64,000 nt of DNA. Source: Caprella mutica (Eukaryota > Arthropoda > Malacostraca > Amphipoda > Caprellidae). The notes beneath the pieces were generated by a model. That model was not told where the DNA came from. It searched no databases and saw only the letters and a list, made by a program, of their open reading frames with translations. Position numbers and translations under genes: made by a program. Each line of letters starts with the position of its first letter. Position 1 is the stretch's first letter. Below, in pieces: positions 24,096-38,400 of the stretch. The stretch lies in the NCBI GenBank assembly GCA_947561585.1, contig CANNZV010003176.1:1-64000 (forward strand). The letters run 5' to 3'.

Positions 24096-26063
24096 TAGCA
24101 ATGATATAAGAAAACTATTAGTAAGAAATACTTAATTATGATTTTGGATTCTTTATATGGATCCATGGTCATGGAATCAGCTTTGTTATTGTTTTAATTT
24201 GTCGGATCTAGTTAGCCCATTGGATAATTGGACTTTTTCTTTGTTTGAAATTCAGAGAGTAGAAGAAGAACGGGAAAAAAGCTTATATTTCTTATAACAA
24301 AAATATTGAACCAAATTTGAAATGGTTTGCAGTTTTATAATCAGTAGTCAGTTAGTTTTGGAGGACATGCGAGCTTATAATCAGTAACCTTTCTACTAAT
24401 GAATGCACAAATAAAAAAAATACAGTTGAGGTAATCTTCCGGTGATGATTTGACAAGAATGGGGATTATAATTTCTCGAAGAAAGACGGACCTGTTTCCA
24501 AAGAAATCAGTCCGTGCAGCAATGAAGTCATGTGTAGTAAATCCATTTTAAGAATAAAGGAATTATTTCCTACAGTCTGCCATGAAAAGACCAGTTTTCT
24601 ATTCATCTCTAAAATCCTCTCTAGTGGAGTAGACTCTCTATAGTGAACCAGTTGAAGTTCACTATAGAGGAGTGCTACTGTATAGTTGGGTCGAACCATT
24701 GAGAACCAATAAATCTGCATTATTGACTTACTATGTTCTGTAAAGAGAGGTATTATATATATGCTATAAGTATATATATAAATAATTTTACTATTTATTT
24801 CTATGGTATCTATTCTCAGCTGTCTTAGATTATTTTCTATTATATGTACTACTATGCTATATAATGGTTATAATGCCTCTTTTAAATTTAAATATTTTAC
24901 AATGAAATAATTTCCGATGAAAATAGATATTTCAACAGATTTAATCTATAAAATAATTAATTTAGTTAATGTTCATGTTTCTATCCTAAATTCATAATAA
25001 TAAAGTTTTTGATGCGAAAATAATTCAAATATAAATCTTACTTATTTTAGAAATAGATTCAAACATCGTAACTTACAAATCATTCTGTACTCACAATATT
25101 AAGGATACCCTTCAAGTTAGGTATCCTGGTCAGTGGCTTCACCTCCAAAATCTTGAACCTGAAACCACGTGTTTTCTAATATCGAAACCTACATGTCTCT
25201 GCAGTAATTATTATTATTCACTATTTAGATAAACAAAGTATATATTATAGTGCATAAAATATTATACTGATTCAAATAAAAATACATCTACAAATGGTTG
25301 ATTTTTATTCGAATTAAATATAAAATAATATAATGAATAGTATAACTTTGAGAAAACTCCTGCATTTGAATTTTGTTAAATTACTAAATTAATTACACTG
25401 AAAGAAGAGATTCCATTTCACCTTGCTAATTTGAACATAAACTTTATAATGTTGAATATTTTGATAATCTGAACTGTGTTCACAAGTTAGATTTTTGTTT
25501 AGAGAACACATTCTCTGGCAACACTTCTGATATGAGGTCTAAACAGAAGTCACGTGCAGCTCTCAGGTTTGGAAGTGCGGATTAGTTGATACGTTTACTA
25601 GGTAAGATCTAAGGTGTTAAAGATATAGTTATATATTTTCTATGTTATCAATTGGAGTATTTATTTGTTTTTAATAGGAATTCTCTACACAAGTTTGATT
25701 AATATTCTACAATGAGTGAATATAGGTATGGACAAGCAAAACCTTGTTAGAAAAAGTGGTGCCCCACAATAAGCGATTTAATTCCAGTTGAATGTGGTGG
25801 GATATGCAGTCTTATTTATAATGATAATACACATATATTTTAAATTGTGTGGGACTGTACACAGTGTAGAGTATACATGTATGTAAAATCTACTCATATT
25901 ATGATATTCCTATAAGCAATTATAGTAAATATTAGTTGAAATACTTTAAGGTTTCTATTATTGTGTATGAGATGTTAATTAATATTCATTCTCCATCCTA
26001 CTACAGTATAAAGATTGGAAGAGTAGCCTAGTTGTGTGTTATATTGTTCTGGGAAATATAGCG

Positions 26064-26157
26064 TGACGTCAGATATTTTGAACCAATCAGCGACTGTTGG
26101 AGTCACGTGACTGAGGACCGTACCGAAATATGGCTCAGAAGTTATATATTTTATAAG
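26064..26157 (+). promoter_or_regulatory. Candidate promoter of RING gene copy 3
   Basis: The CRE, CCAAT, E-box and TATA block is unchanged from copies 1 and 2, so copy 3 probably starts transcription normally despite its enlarged intron. Confidence 0.5.
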
Positions 26158-26486
26158 ATTACGGACAGGTCGCGCATACATTACCGAAACACATAGTGAT
26201 AAGAGCGATACAGGACTCTAATGATTTGACTGTCAATATTTATAGTAAGCTGATTCTTAAAGAAAGGTGTATGTGTGAAGTAATATACTAATATATATTA
26301 TAAATTAAATAATATTTAGAGAAATCTATTTTATCTGAAAGCATTATGAAAATTCATTTAAATATAAAATTAATGTTTAATTTTTTTCAGGTGTCAATCT
26401 ACAACTCAGTCGCATTCCATAATTTGGTGACTTGAAAGTTCATTCACTTTTCAATCTATTTGTCAGTGACTCATAAAAATAGAATC

Positions 26487-29400
26487 ATGGCTCCTATTGT
26501 ATTTCAAGAAACTGAAGACATGACAGATTACGAGAAAATAACCTGCAACTTGTTCGGCAGAAGTGTCTTTCTGGCAAAATTGGAATTGGAGCCATTTTTT
26601 ATAGATGGGAGTATCATGTCTGCGGAAAGAACGGACGATCCTCGGGTATGGAAGTTTAGTTGCAGTCCACTGCTTTGCGATGTACACGACCAAGACTTGG
26701 ATAGTTTGAGCTTATTCTTACTTCACACATACATTCATCACTCAACAGCAAGCTACAATAAAAGATTTGAAGATATTTTCCCCCTTCTTATGAAGGTTTT
26801 TGCAATAGCTATTGAAAAGATAGACTCACAGTATCGTCAGCGCTTGTGGATTGATTCAAGTAACCTGATGATAATTATAGCTCAGATTTTCAAACGAATT
26901 GGACCTGTCGTCAAAGTGAAACAGTCTCCGGTCATCCTCAAGAAAATGTTATGTATAGTGATGAAACTAGATGCAAAATTTCTTCTTCGTACAAAACTGA
27001 AGAATCAGAGGGGCTTGATGATGTTATTTTATATGATTTTACATAATTTGAGGGGGGAATTAGAGTGTGCCAGAGAATTAATGAAGCATAATGATCTACA
27101 TTTAGGAAAAACGATGATAATTCCCAACATGAAAAATAAAGTATTAGATTATTTTAATTTCAAGAAGTTTGGTTTTTTTAAGGGGGGTAACGTGTGCCTT
27201 GTTGAAATAAGTGATGATTATGACTATAGAGGCCCTAGCATAGCCATCATTTCTTATCATTATAAGATGAAACCTATGAGTAGTCTAGAGTCTGTCGGGA
27301 ATCTACAAATCTACAAAATTGAAACAGGATCATTTGCAGAACATCCAATTTTTTCAACGAAAATTATCAACAGTTATCAAAAATTAACAGACATGAGCAC
27401 AAGTATGTGTGTCGACAAAATGGAAATAAGTCAAATATTGAATGACTTTGATGAAAGTTTTTGGTTACAGAGAAAACGGATTGATTCAGACTCTAAGCAA
27501 ATCCTGTTCCAAAAGCATGAAGTTGAATTTATCTATCATTTCATTATTAAGGCAGTTTCATCTTTACAAATTTGTCGATTAGAAGAATCTGAAGCCAATT
27601 CCCAATTCATTTCACGATTCATTCAGAAGTTGAAGGATATGCTGAATTCACTACGGTATTGTGAAATAATTCCACACATCACTAGTACTATCGCTCTGTC
27701 TTTGATGAAAGAAACCTTCAAACTATGGACCAAATATTCTGAAAGTTACAGACTGTACTCTATCTCTGTAAAACTGGCCTTCATCTTGGAAGAATTTCCG
27801 ATGAAAACATTTCTAAAATATAATGATACTCAATGTTCAAGATATCGTTTTGATCAACAATTGAAATTGATAGCATCGGCAATTAATATTTCGGTTGTAA
27901 GGAAAAATGATTGGAAACTCATACTTGCCAAAGGAAACACGCCCGTAGATTGTCTGGAAAGATACCAACAGAAGGAGTGTCCCATTTGCTGGGTTGAGTT
28001 CCACAAAATAGATTTCTGCCTGCTTCCTTGTCAACATGCGTTCTGCACTTCGTGTATCATAGCACATAATAAAATTAATAAAAGGTAAGACATAATTGAA
28101 TAATATTTCATTCTAACATCAGTTTAATTAAGTAACTAACATGGTTGATTATCTTAAAAAACTAGGTATTGAATTTATTCAATATCACTTTCACAATTTT
28201 ACAGTTTATAGCGCTTATTATACCTTCCAAACTTTATTTATCATTGTTTCTAGTCAAACTCATATTAGATTCTAATAGCATGTTGCCATTGTTTTTAATT
28301 AGGATTTCTCAAATATTTCACTTCTGGCCATAAGTTACTGAAATATATTGGTTACTTCAGACATACTCTGCATTATGTATATTGTAAGTAATTTTTATGT
28401 ATAAACCTTTTTGGTCCCAAAATTCCACTATTCATTGGAAGGTGATTAAATCCACCTTAACACTGTGACGTACTTAGTTTGCTTCACTATAACGTCTAAA
28501 TGTATGGGCTCATAAGTGATTAGGATCTTACTTTGTGGTATTTTCAGATTCCTTTCTCTTTATAAATCTCTTTCTACTAACTACTCATGGTACCATGCCC
28601 TAGAACCAACTTGCCACTATGGTTCCGACCTCAGGCCTCTGGTCCAAGCTTAACTGTATTAAAGGGTAATAATGGTAAAGTAATTAACACTTAAAGAGAT
28701 TATATTCATTGGTCAAGCAAGGGTTATTACAAAGAATATCTCCACTAGAACGCTCGCAAGTTAAGGTCTCAAATAACTACGAACAGGAGAATAGGTGTGT
28801 AGCTCACGAGAGCAAATCGGTAACTGATTTGACTGTCGCTTACTTACAATCATATAGGTTCGTGATGATAGTAATGCATGCACAATTGCTGTGTTTGCTT
28901 TACTACATTGCTCCCCCCTTCCGAAAATTTCAAAGTTACAATTTACATTTTTCCAAAACTGCCAGCTGGTTTGTCTACCCATTGTTACTCTATATTGAAC
29001 AATGTTCAGACGCTCACGCTGTTAGTGGAAACATGTATATTGGATCTCTTGAAATTTCTCGAACCGGTAATAAACATATTATTAGAGAATTGAAAAATTT
29101 GAGTTTTAATTCGTTCTAGAAATATGTAAGACTAATGTGCATTCACCAAATGTTCTTAAATTTTTAATCTTCCTATACAATCTTAATTTTGCTTTAACAA
29201 TATTTTTATTTATTCTCAAAATAATCTAAATTACTCCTACCTAATATGTCTCAGTTCAAAAATGTAACAACTTTTTCATTTTATAAACGTAATAACTTGC
29301 CTAATCTATTAGAGATCTCACCCCTCCCTCCTAATATGTAGATTTTTAGTCTAAATATTAACAGAGACCTTTGATCACTCCAATACATTACACAAATTGT

Positions 29401-32400
29401 TACTGCATTTACTTTTTTTTTAAAAAAATTTATAATCAAAAAAAAATTTTCATTTTAATTTATCATATGATATGATATCGTATTTTATGATCTTTTAATG
29501 AATTTTTATTCGTAATTGAAGTTATATGAATTTTGATCATCTTTATCAAATTTTGAGACAGTTGTGATCTTTAAATTTAAATCTTAAAATTAACACCGAA
29601 AAAAAAATTAAACTTAAAATTAAATTCAATTGAAAAAACGATTATTATTAATTTTCACTTAAAATTACCCAACTTAAAATTAAAAAAAAATTAAAATAAT
29701 GATCAAATTGAGTTTGAGGAAAAAAAATCTTAAATGCTGTTAGGTTTAGTTTTGGTAATTTCGATTTTTGGCCTTCGTTTTGCCTGAGGCATTACTATAA
29801 CTGTTGTCGCCTGTATATTAACTGCCTGATCATTAAAGATATTAACTGTTCCACCTAGTTCCTCTAATCTAAAGGGGTGTTTCGCTTAATCTGATTGAAA
29901 GCTTCAGTCGCCATCTTAGACCTCAAATTCCTAATTTCGTACATCTTCATATCCTCTTCTGACTTAATCTTTTTTGACTGATGATATCCACATACGAGAA
30001 TCATCACAACCAGTAGTGTTAGAATTAACACTAAAATGTCGCTGAACAAGTCTGGTATTAGGTCGTACTTTGTAGACCCCATGTTTTTAATGGTTTGCTC
30101 CAAATGAGCTTTGTTCATTGAAGATGATTTCTGGATCAGCTCCACTACTGAGTTCAGGTCAAAATTGCTCTGAGTTTGCCCCATCGCTCCAGCTGATTAC
30201 TTCTCACGACCTTGAATTACAGTTCTGTGTGTCAACCGGCTGTGAGTGGCTGAGGGTCAGTCACTGGCTGTTTGTGGCTGAGGAGCTGTTGGCTGTGTGG
30301 GTAACTGGGTCCTCTCTGCCTCTCGTCACTGAAATCGAAACGATACCGTTAGACATGGCCCCTGTTCATTTTTGGTATTTTTATCATATTTCAGTCTCAT
30401 TTTGAATTGATCATTTTTGATTTTAAATTATTTCAGTATTTCATCCTAAATTTGAATATATATATATATATTTTTTTTTTTTCAAATTTTCATTCAAACA
30501 ATTTTACAGAATATAATTCATCTTATTCGTTACCCAACATTTAAACAAAAAATTTAAAATTAACATGCATACAACAAAAAATATTAATCCTATTAAAATT
30601 ATTATATGAAATTTTATATTAATAAAATTCATAATTCATCCCATCAACTTAAACTAAATACATACAAATATTACAATTAAAATTCATACAATTAAATACA
30701 TACAATAATTCTCTTACTGAGCAAAGGAAATATTGTAGTTTGAACAATGAATTGTATGCTCTGTTTGTTTGTCTCGCGTAAGCAAAAAAAATGTAAACAT
30801 TTCTCTGACTCTTTGCATGTAACTGTGTTATATGCCACGTGTTCGTGTAAATGTAACATGTTACTCATGTTACTTCGTGTTATGTGTTCCTTTTGTGGAC
30901 TTCCTATATAATGTTTATATTCAAATTTCTCATAATTTGATTTCCTGTTTAATGATGTTAATGATATTATTTAATTAATTTGTTGTGAAATTTTCCAACT
31001 TAGTTAGATAATTTATGTTGCTCGTTATCGTTTGATGTCCTAATTTAATTATAGCTTTGTTTTTTTTCACTTGTAATACTGTACCTGGTCCTATCCAATT
31101 TAATTGTAATTTATGTGTTTTTTGATGATTTCTAATTAATACTCGATCACCTATCTGTATAATTTTGTCTTTACGTGTCTTATTGTGGTAAATTATGCGT
31201 TTGTTTGATTGATTAATTATGTTAGCTCGTATCTGATCTTGAATAAATAGAGCTTGCCTAGCCTTGACTTTGACTATTGATTCAGATGTATCTAAATTGT
31301 AAATGTTATCCAAATTTTCTGCTTGAATATTTGGAGATGTGTCGCGGCCAAAAAGAGCGTATGCGGGAGAATCCTTCAAGGTCATATTGACTTGATTGTT
31401 AATTGTGTTTTGGACAATATCGAGAAACATGTCCCAATTATTGTGATCTACTGTGGCTACATAGAATCTTAATAATTTGTTAATTTTCTGGTTATTACGT
31501 TCACAAATTCCATTGGAATATGCTGAGTATGGTAATACCTCACATTTGTATATCTGATGTATTTCACTGAAAGTTCTAATTGCGTTAGACTTGAATTCTT
31601 TCGCACAATCCGACATTAACGTTTTGGGATATCCACAACGACTAAATGTTTTACTTAGACAATCAATTACTGTGTTAGTTGATTTGTCAGCTACTGCGTG
31701 TAATTCGTTATATCTTGTCAACATACATGTTATTGATAAAATATATTTGTTGTTCGTGTCAGTTGTTATAAAAGGTCCAATAAAATCAAATGAAACTGTT
31801 TCAAATGGTGTATTAGCTACTGGGGCAGACATTAATTTAATTGGTGTATCTAGACTTCCTTTAAGGATTTTGCAAACGTCACATCTTTTAATAAAAGATT
31901 CTATGACCGATCTTTCTTGAAAATGATAATATTTTAGTCGAAATTGAAATAGCGTATGAGCTAAACCACAATGGGTGTTAAAATGTATTGAATTAATTAC
32001 TAAATTGATCATTTCATTTGGTATAACATAATTAACAATACTGGCTGCCCGAGTATCTATTTTCCGATGTCGATATAATATTCCGTCTAATATGAAAAAT
32101 TCAGCTATGTTCCTAGATGTTCCTAATTGTTTTTTCTGTAATATATCCATTATTTCCTTACAAGCAAAGTCGTTTGACTGTGCAGTCTTTAGTCTGTTTA
32201 AAGTCCATGTTATGTCTTCCTGTTTAGGTATGTAGTTTAGAAATGGTTTTTCTTTGTTGATTTTATACAATTTAGATGTATCTGATTCTTGTTCGTTTTC
32301 TGAGTCTGTTTCTGAGTCATTGTCATTGTCGTTAATAATTTGTGGTACGTTTAGCTTAGCCCTCGATCTTGTGGTTGCTATATAATTTTCAATTGAATTA

Positions 32401-35400
32401 CAACTTTCATTAGATGGTGTTAAAAGCTCACAATCATCTATTGTTTCTTCCGTCAGAGGAGTTAATCTACTAAGGGTATCGGCTACCACATTGCGTTTAC
32501 CCTCAAAATATTTGATGGTACAATCATATGTGCTAGCCTCTATTGCCCACCTGGCTAGTGCCGTGTCTAAAGGCAGTTTATTACCAAAAAATGCACATAA
32601 AGGTTTGTGATCGGTTAAAATGGTAATAGGATATCCTAGACATAGATATTGAAATTCCTTTAAGGCTAGATGTATTGCAAGAAACTCTAGTTTAGTCGTG
32701 GAGTACCTTTTTTGAGTAGAATTTAATGATTTACTGAAATATGCTATGGGTCTTAATGTTTTGCTTTTGGTCGAATCTGGTTGTAGCAATGCTGCGCCAA
32801 CTCCGATATTTGAGCTGTCAGTAAATAAATAAAATGGTCTGGAATAATTTGGATGTGCTAAAACCGTATCTGATGTCAAAATATTTTTGAGATTAATGAA
32901 ACTAGTCTCACATTCGTCAGTCCAGTCAAATTTAGTGTCCTTCCTTAATAGTCTATATAATGGGTCGGCTTTCTGACTAAATTTAGGGACGAACTTACGA
33001 AAATAATTCGCAAGCCCTAAAAATCGCTGAAGTTGTTTTACATCTGTTGGTCTAGATGCTTCTCTAAGTTTTTCGTTTTGGATACATCGAATGCCCTCAG
33101 TAGTGACTCGATGTCCAAGAAAATTAATTTCGTGTTTAAAGAATTCACACTTCTCTAATTTTAATCTCAAATGAGCGTCACGTAAATTCATTAGCACTTG
33201 GCCAATATCATTTAAATGTTGTTCATAAGATCGACTAAAAATTAGGATGTCATCAATAAATACGAAACAGAGTTTCCCTAATACATTACTTAACGCTTTT
33301 GTCATTATTGCTTGAAATACTTTTGGACTATTGACATACCCGAAGGGTAATTTGCGGAAATGGTACTTTTTTCCATTTACCGCAAATGCTGTAAGCTTTT
33401 TAGACTCCTCGGAGAGTTCCACCTGGTGAAATGCACTCCTCAGATCTAAACTAGAAAATATCTTTGATCCACCTAAAGATCCAAGCATATCGTCAACCCT
33501 AGGTAACGGAAATCCTTGTATATGGACACACTTATTTAATGATCTGAAATCTATTACGGGTCGTATTTCCCCATTCTTTTTATGAACCACGATAACGGGA
33601 AAGTTATACTCGGACATTGAAGGTTCTATAGTACCTTCTTCTAACATTGACCTGTTGACTTCTTCAAGTTGTTCTTGAAATTTATGTGGGATGCGGTACG
33701 GCATCTTGTTTATCACTATATTAGGATCTTTCAATATTATTGTGTGTTTACATATACTAGTAGTCCCGATTTTTTCGTCCTTAATCGTGATTACGTCTCT
33801 AAAGTCATTTAGTAACTGCGTCATTTTGTCTTCATACTCTGACATTCCACATGATATGTCAGCATTAACTAACCTTCTTGGTGCTGATGGCACTGTCTGA
33901 GAATTGTTTTCTACATCAGCACTTAATGTGCTGTCACGGCTTCTATCAGTGCTTCCGTCACGTGATATTTTACACTTCATATCTCGGTTGCCATGCGTTG
34001 TAACTAATGGCTCTCCATTAATTCCAACTGCATGTACCTTTGACTTTTCATAAATTAGTTCAGGGTTAACGTTTCGTTCAAATGGCTTTGGTTTTTCGTC
34101 ACTCAACACGTTTCCTAACCTAGATTTATGAGTCCTATTATTTAAACACTCCGATATAGTCGCTATATTTACTTCGACTTCCTCTTCGTACGTCTGGAGT
34201 TTACCAACTATCATATTGTCCCGTAATATGATATCACTATCCGTCGGATTCATTACGAAAACTGGGCATATTGACACTTGATCTCCCTCTTTTTTTGTGT
34301 CTTCGATTTTTATTAGTGTTTCGGCTATCACTAAACCGCTATTGAAACTTCTTTTAGCTATTATATAACTTCCTGCTTCGTTGTTTTTGACAAACCCATA
34401 CAATATTTGTACGCTGTTTGCCTCAACGACTTGGCTATTTATATGAACATTTCCGTTCTTCTCGCGTTTTTTATTCCTTGTCTTCGTGTTTACCCCGGAT
34501 TTCATAACCTCCGTTTGCCCTTTTTGTTGAGGTTTAACCCTTACTTTCGCAATACTACTACGGCTGTTTGTGCGTTCGTTTATTTGTCTTATCAACGTTC
34601 TTCGTTTTGACCTATTTGAAGTAAGGACCAGCTCAGATATTAAGCAATCTGTGCTTAATAGTTCTTTAGTAGCTATTCTACGTTTTTCCATAAACGGAAT
34701 TTTTTCTTCACCTAATTTTAATATTTTCTTATCAAAATCAATTTGCGCGTTCGTTAACACGTCCCTTCCTAATATTACATCATATGGTAAGCTACTGTTG
34801 TTGATCAGTAAAGCGTTTACTGTTTTCTTGTGGGATTTCGACATTAGTTCAAATTTTACTTCACCTTTTACTTCGGAACGTCCGTTTATGCCTTTAATAG
34901 TTACGTTTGATTTTATTATGTCCTCGTGACTCGCCTTGTAATTAAAATTACGACTGTTTAAAATCGTTCTCTCGCTTCCTGAATCTATTAAAGCTTCCCA
35001 ATCGAATTCTTTACTATGTAAAATTATCGTTGGCTTAGAAGTCCCTTTTATCGTATAATGACAGTCCATCAATCCGCTTAATTCATCTTTATTTTTTACT
35101 AATTGGACTGTTATATATGTTTCGCTCATTTTTTTATCCTCAACGCTTAACTCTTCTTCTTTTAATAAATCGAACTTATTTTTACATTCACAACTTGTGT
35201 TGAGTGACGATTTACCTTTGCTATTGAATTTAACGTGCACTGGATCTAATTTATTCATGTTCAATTCACTTTCGTACACGGAGCTACCGACCGTTTTCCC
35301 GTGAGACCTATTTTGTTTTTTACTTCTGTTTGTATTTACATGTTTTTGTGAAAATCCTTGGCCTGTTGAGCCCGACATTCTCTACCTATATGTCCTAATT

Positions 35401-38400
35401 TGTTGCACCTGTAGCACTTAATTGTACCACTACGGCTGTGAGGGGTAGGGGTAGGTTGGGGGATGTTCGTGTTGTGTACGTATGCCCTGCCTGTGGGATT
35501 ATGTTTGTACCTACTTCTGCTTACATACCTACCTGCTGTTCCTCTGTTTCTTATGTCATGAGTGTAATATGCTTCTGTATCATCTAGCATATCCTCGTGA
35601 AAATTGCCTTGATTCTTACCCTCGGGTTTTTCTATCAAAAAAGTTTCTGTGTCATTGAAATTCTTTTTTGGTATTAGAATTTTTTTATCATGTGGCAAAG
35701 ATCTTATTTTCTTCGTTGTAGCAGACAGTAAATTAGCTGTTGTCTTAAAAGGACCTTCTACGACTCCTTTGATGATACTGGGGTTGATCTGTGGACCCAA
35801 TATTGTTAAATACATTGATGTATTCATGAGATCTTTTGCGTGATTTTTTAATTTGCGTGTGAATGATTCATCACTTTCAGTTGCTGTCCGTACTGGAAAT
35901 TGGGCGTTCATTGTGTCGTCATTTAAAATGAAGTCCGTGACCTCTCCTATCTTTTCTAATGTACTTAAGATGTCACTGGCAGCTGTAGTCTCATCCTTCA
36001 ATTTATTTGTGTATAATTCATGACATACACTGTAGATATCCTTGCTGTCTTTCTGCACATATATGTCTTCTAGTACCGTGCATATTTCTTGGTATGTGCT
36101 ATCCTTAAATGTTTTACCGTTAACAACGTTATTAACAGTAATTTGAAAATCTCCTAGCTTGCAATCAGCGCTCCTGAAAAGGATTTTCTTCTTTTCTGCA
36201 TCATCTTTATCCCCTAAGCTGGATATATGATTATTTAATAGGCTGAGGTGCTGACGAAAAGTGTTCTTCTCCTCGAAAGCTGGATCCTCTGGCCTTCTTC
36301 TTCCCCTGAATATTGGCAATGAATCCGAATTTATGATCGTCGTACTCCGACTTTTAATTATTTCCTGGAGTTGAGCTTGTGTTAATTCGACCGACATTTT
36401 GGGGTTTTTTTTTGGGGATGTTTTGGGGGATGTTTTGGGTGATGTTTTGGGTGATGTTTTGGGTGTTGTTTTGGGTGGTGACTTTGGGGGTGATTTGGGG
36501 GGTGAGTTGGGGGGTGATTTGGGTGTTTTGGGTTGTTTAGTTTTCTGTACTCTGGGTTTAGTTCGTCTTCCAGATCTAAGTTCTACAGCCTCCGCGTTAA
36601 TTGCTTCGTCTTCTGAGGTTGGCATGTGTTTCCTATCCTAATGAAGTGTTATTATGTACTTAATCAAGTGTAATGCACGTGTAATCACTTATTATGAAAA
36701 AAGAAGAAGAAAAAATAATAGACTATCCAATTAAAAAATTAATCCATCAACCATTAAAAAATAATATATAATAAATATATAATAATAATAAATAATAATC
36801 ATTCAAATAATAAATAATAAATGAAATATAATTTAATATAGAGCAATGTTTGTTAATTAATAACGACACACAGCAAAGCTAACAGAAATGCATGCACTCG
36901 ATCATACATCTTATAATTATAATTGCTGCAGTAATGATTAATTACCTTTGCTTATTCATCAACACAATTCTAGACTAAGTAGGACAGCTTATTTCACCAC
37001 TGACTAAGAACTAACACATAGATCTTACTCCGATCGCTTCAGAAATGAGACTGAATGATAAGATGACATATAATGATATGGTATACTCAACTTTCAGTTC
37101 CATGTACAGTGGGTCCCGCTTATCAGGTTTTGTCGTTGATTTTTGCTCTGATGTTAACTGTTATGATGTTAACTGATTGTTCACTGAGCGCTGTGCACTG
37201 TATTTTATGCACTGTATGTTAACTGAATGTTCACTGAATGTTAAAACTTCACTGAATATTAAATGATCACTGAATGTTGTTTGATCACTGAATGTTGAAT
37301 GATCACTGAATGTTGAATGATCACTGAATGTTGAATCACTGAATGTTGAATGATCACTGAATGTTGCAGTTTGAGTAAATACTTTTCAGATGTAGTATTT
37401 AATCAAATTAGACTCTCAATTTCTGGTTGATTTACGGCTTTTTTGCATGTTGTTTATAATCGAATGTTTTCCATCACCATTCGTCAACGTGCAACACTTA
37501 ACCCATTACTGTCGCTTCCTCCCTCCGTGTTCTTCCAGTTCCTTCCAGAATTTTCCAGAATTTCCAGAATTTTTTTTTTTCAGACTGGTCAGTCTTGTTG
37601 ATTGTCTTTGCTCATTCAGATTTCAAATTAGGCCATCTGTACTCTCCTTATCCTTCCGATAATTTTCGAGATGCCTTTTGCTTGACCTTGAGTTGAATTA
37701 TCTTTATACTTTATCACAAAAACTGAACACCTTAATTGGATCGCACCTTCATATAGGGTCGCAAAACCCGGTCTTGCTGTAATCAAATACTCTCCAATCA
37801 GATGGTTAACTTAGTTTTTGGTAAATTACAAAGCTTTCAATCTTCTACTTCAGTAATTGAATTTCCGCACATTAAATTCGAATTACTTAATCACGCACCA
37901 TACGTGGCCACCAATGTGACGTACTTAGTTTGCTTCACTATAACGTCTAAATGTATGGGCTCATAAGTGATTAGGATCTTACTTTGTGGTATTTTCAGAT
38001 TCCTTTCTCTTTATAAATCTCTTTCTACTAACTACTCATGGTACCATGCCCTAGAACCAACTTGCCACTATGGTTCCGACCTCAGGCCTCTGGTCCAAGC
38101 TTAACTGTATTAAAGGGTAATAATGGTAAAGTAATTAACACTTAAAGAGATTATATTCATTGGTCAAGCAAGGGTTATTACAAAGAATATCTCCACTAGA
38201 ACGCTCGCAAGTTAAGGTCTCAAATAACTACGAACAGGAGAATAGGTGTGTAGCTCACGAGAGCAAATCGGTAACTGATTTGACTGTCGCTTACTTACAA
38301 TCATATAGGTTCGTGATGATAGTAATGCATGCACAATTGCTGTGTTTGCTTTACTACAACACTTGGTTTCTCAACGCCGCGTGAAAAAATGCCCATGGCA

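Larger units (their letters stand above)
36626..37914 (-). other. 5' untranslated leader of the gypsy element
   Basis: A long (1.29 kb) non-coding leader between the PBS and gag, AT-rich. It contains a minisatellite of about 18 bp (ACTGAATGTTGAATGATC type) at about 37190-37365. Confidence 0.7.
28464..38358 (-). mobile_element. Full-length Ty3/gypsy LTR retrotransposon, 9.9 kb
   Basis: 444-bp LTRs (TG...CA), 4-bp target duplication ACAC (28460-28463, 38359-38362), PBS, gag, pol in the -1 frame, a small third ORF and a polypurine tract, all on the minus strand. Pol order is protease, RT, RNase H, integrase, which is the Ty3/gypsy order. No stop or frameshift is seen in gag or pol, and the LTRs look identical. 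The element appears recently inserted and coding-intact. Confidence 0.95.

Noticed and set aside
28709..29119. ORFs in the gypsy LTR and beside it
   Set aside because: They read opposite to the element and cross the LTR boundary and polypurine tract; they have no coding features.
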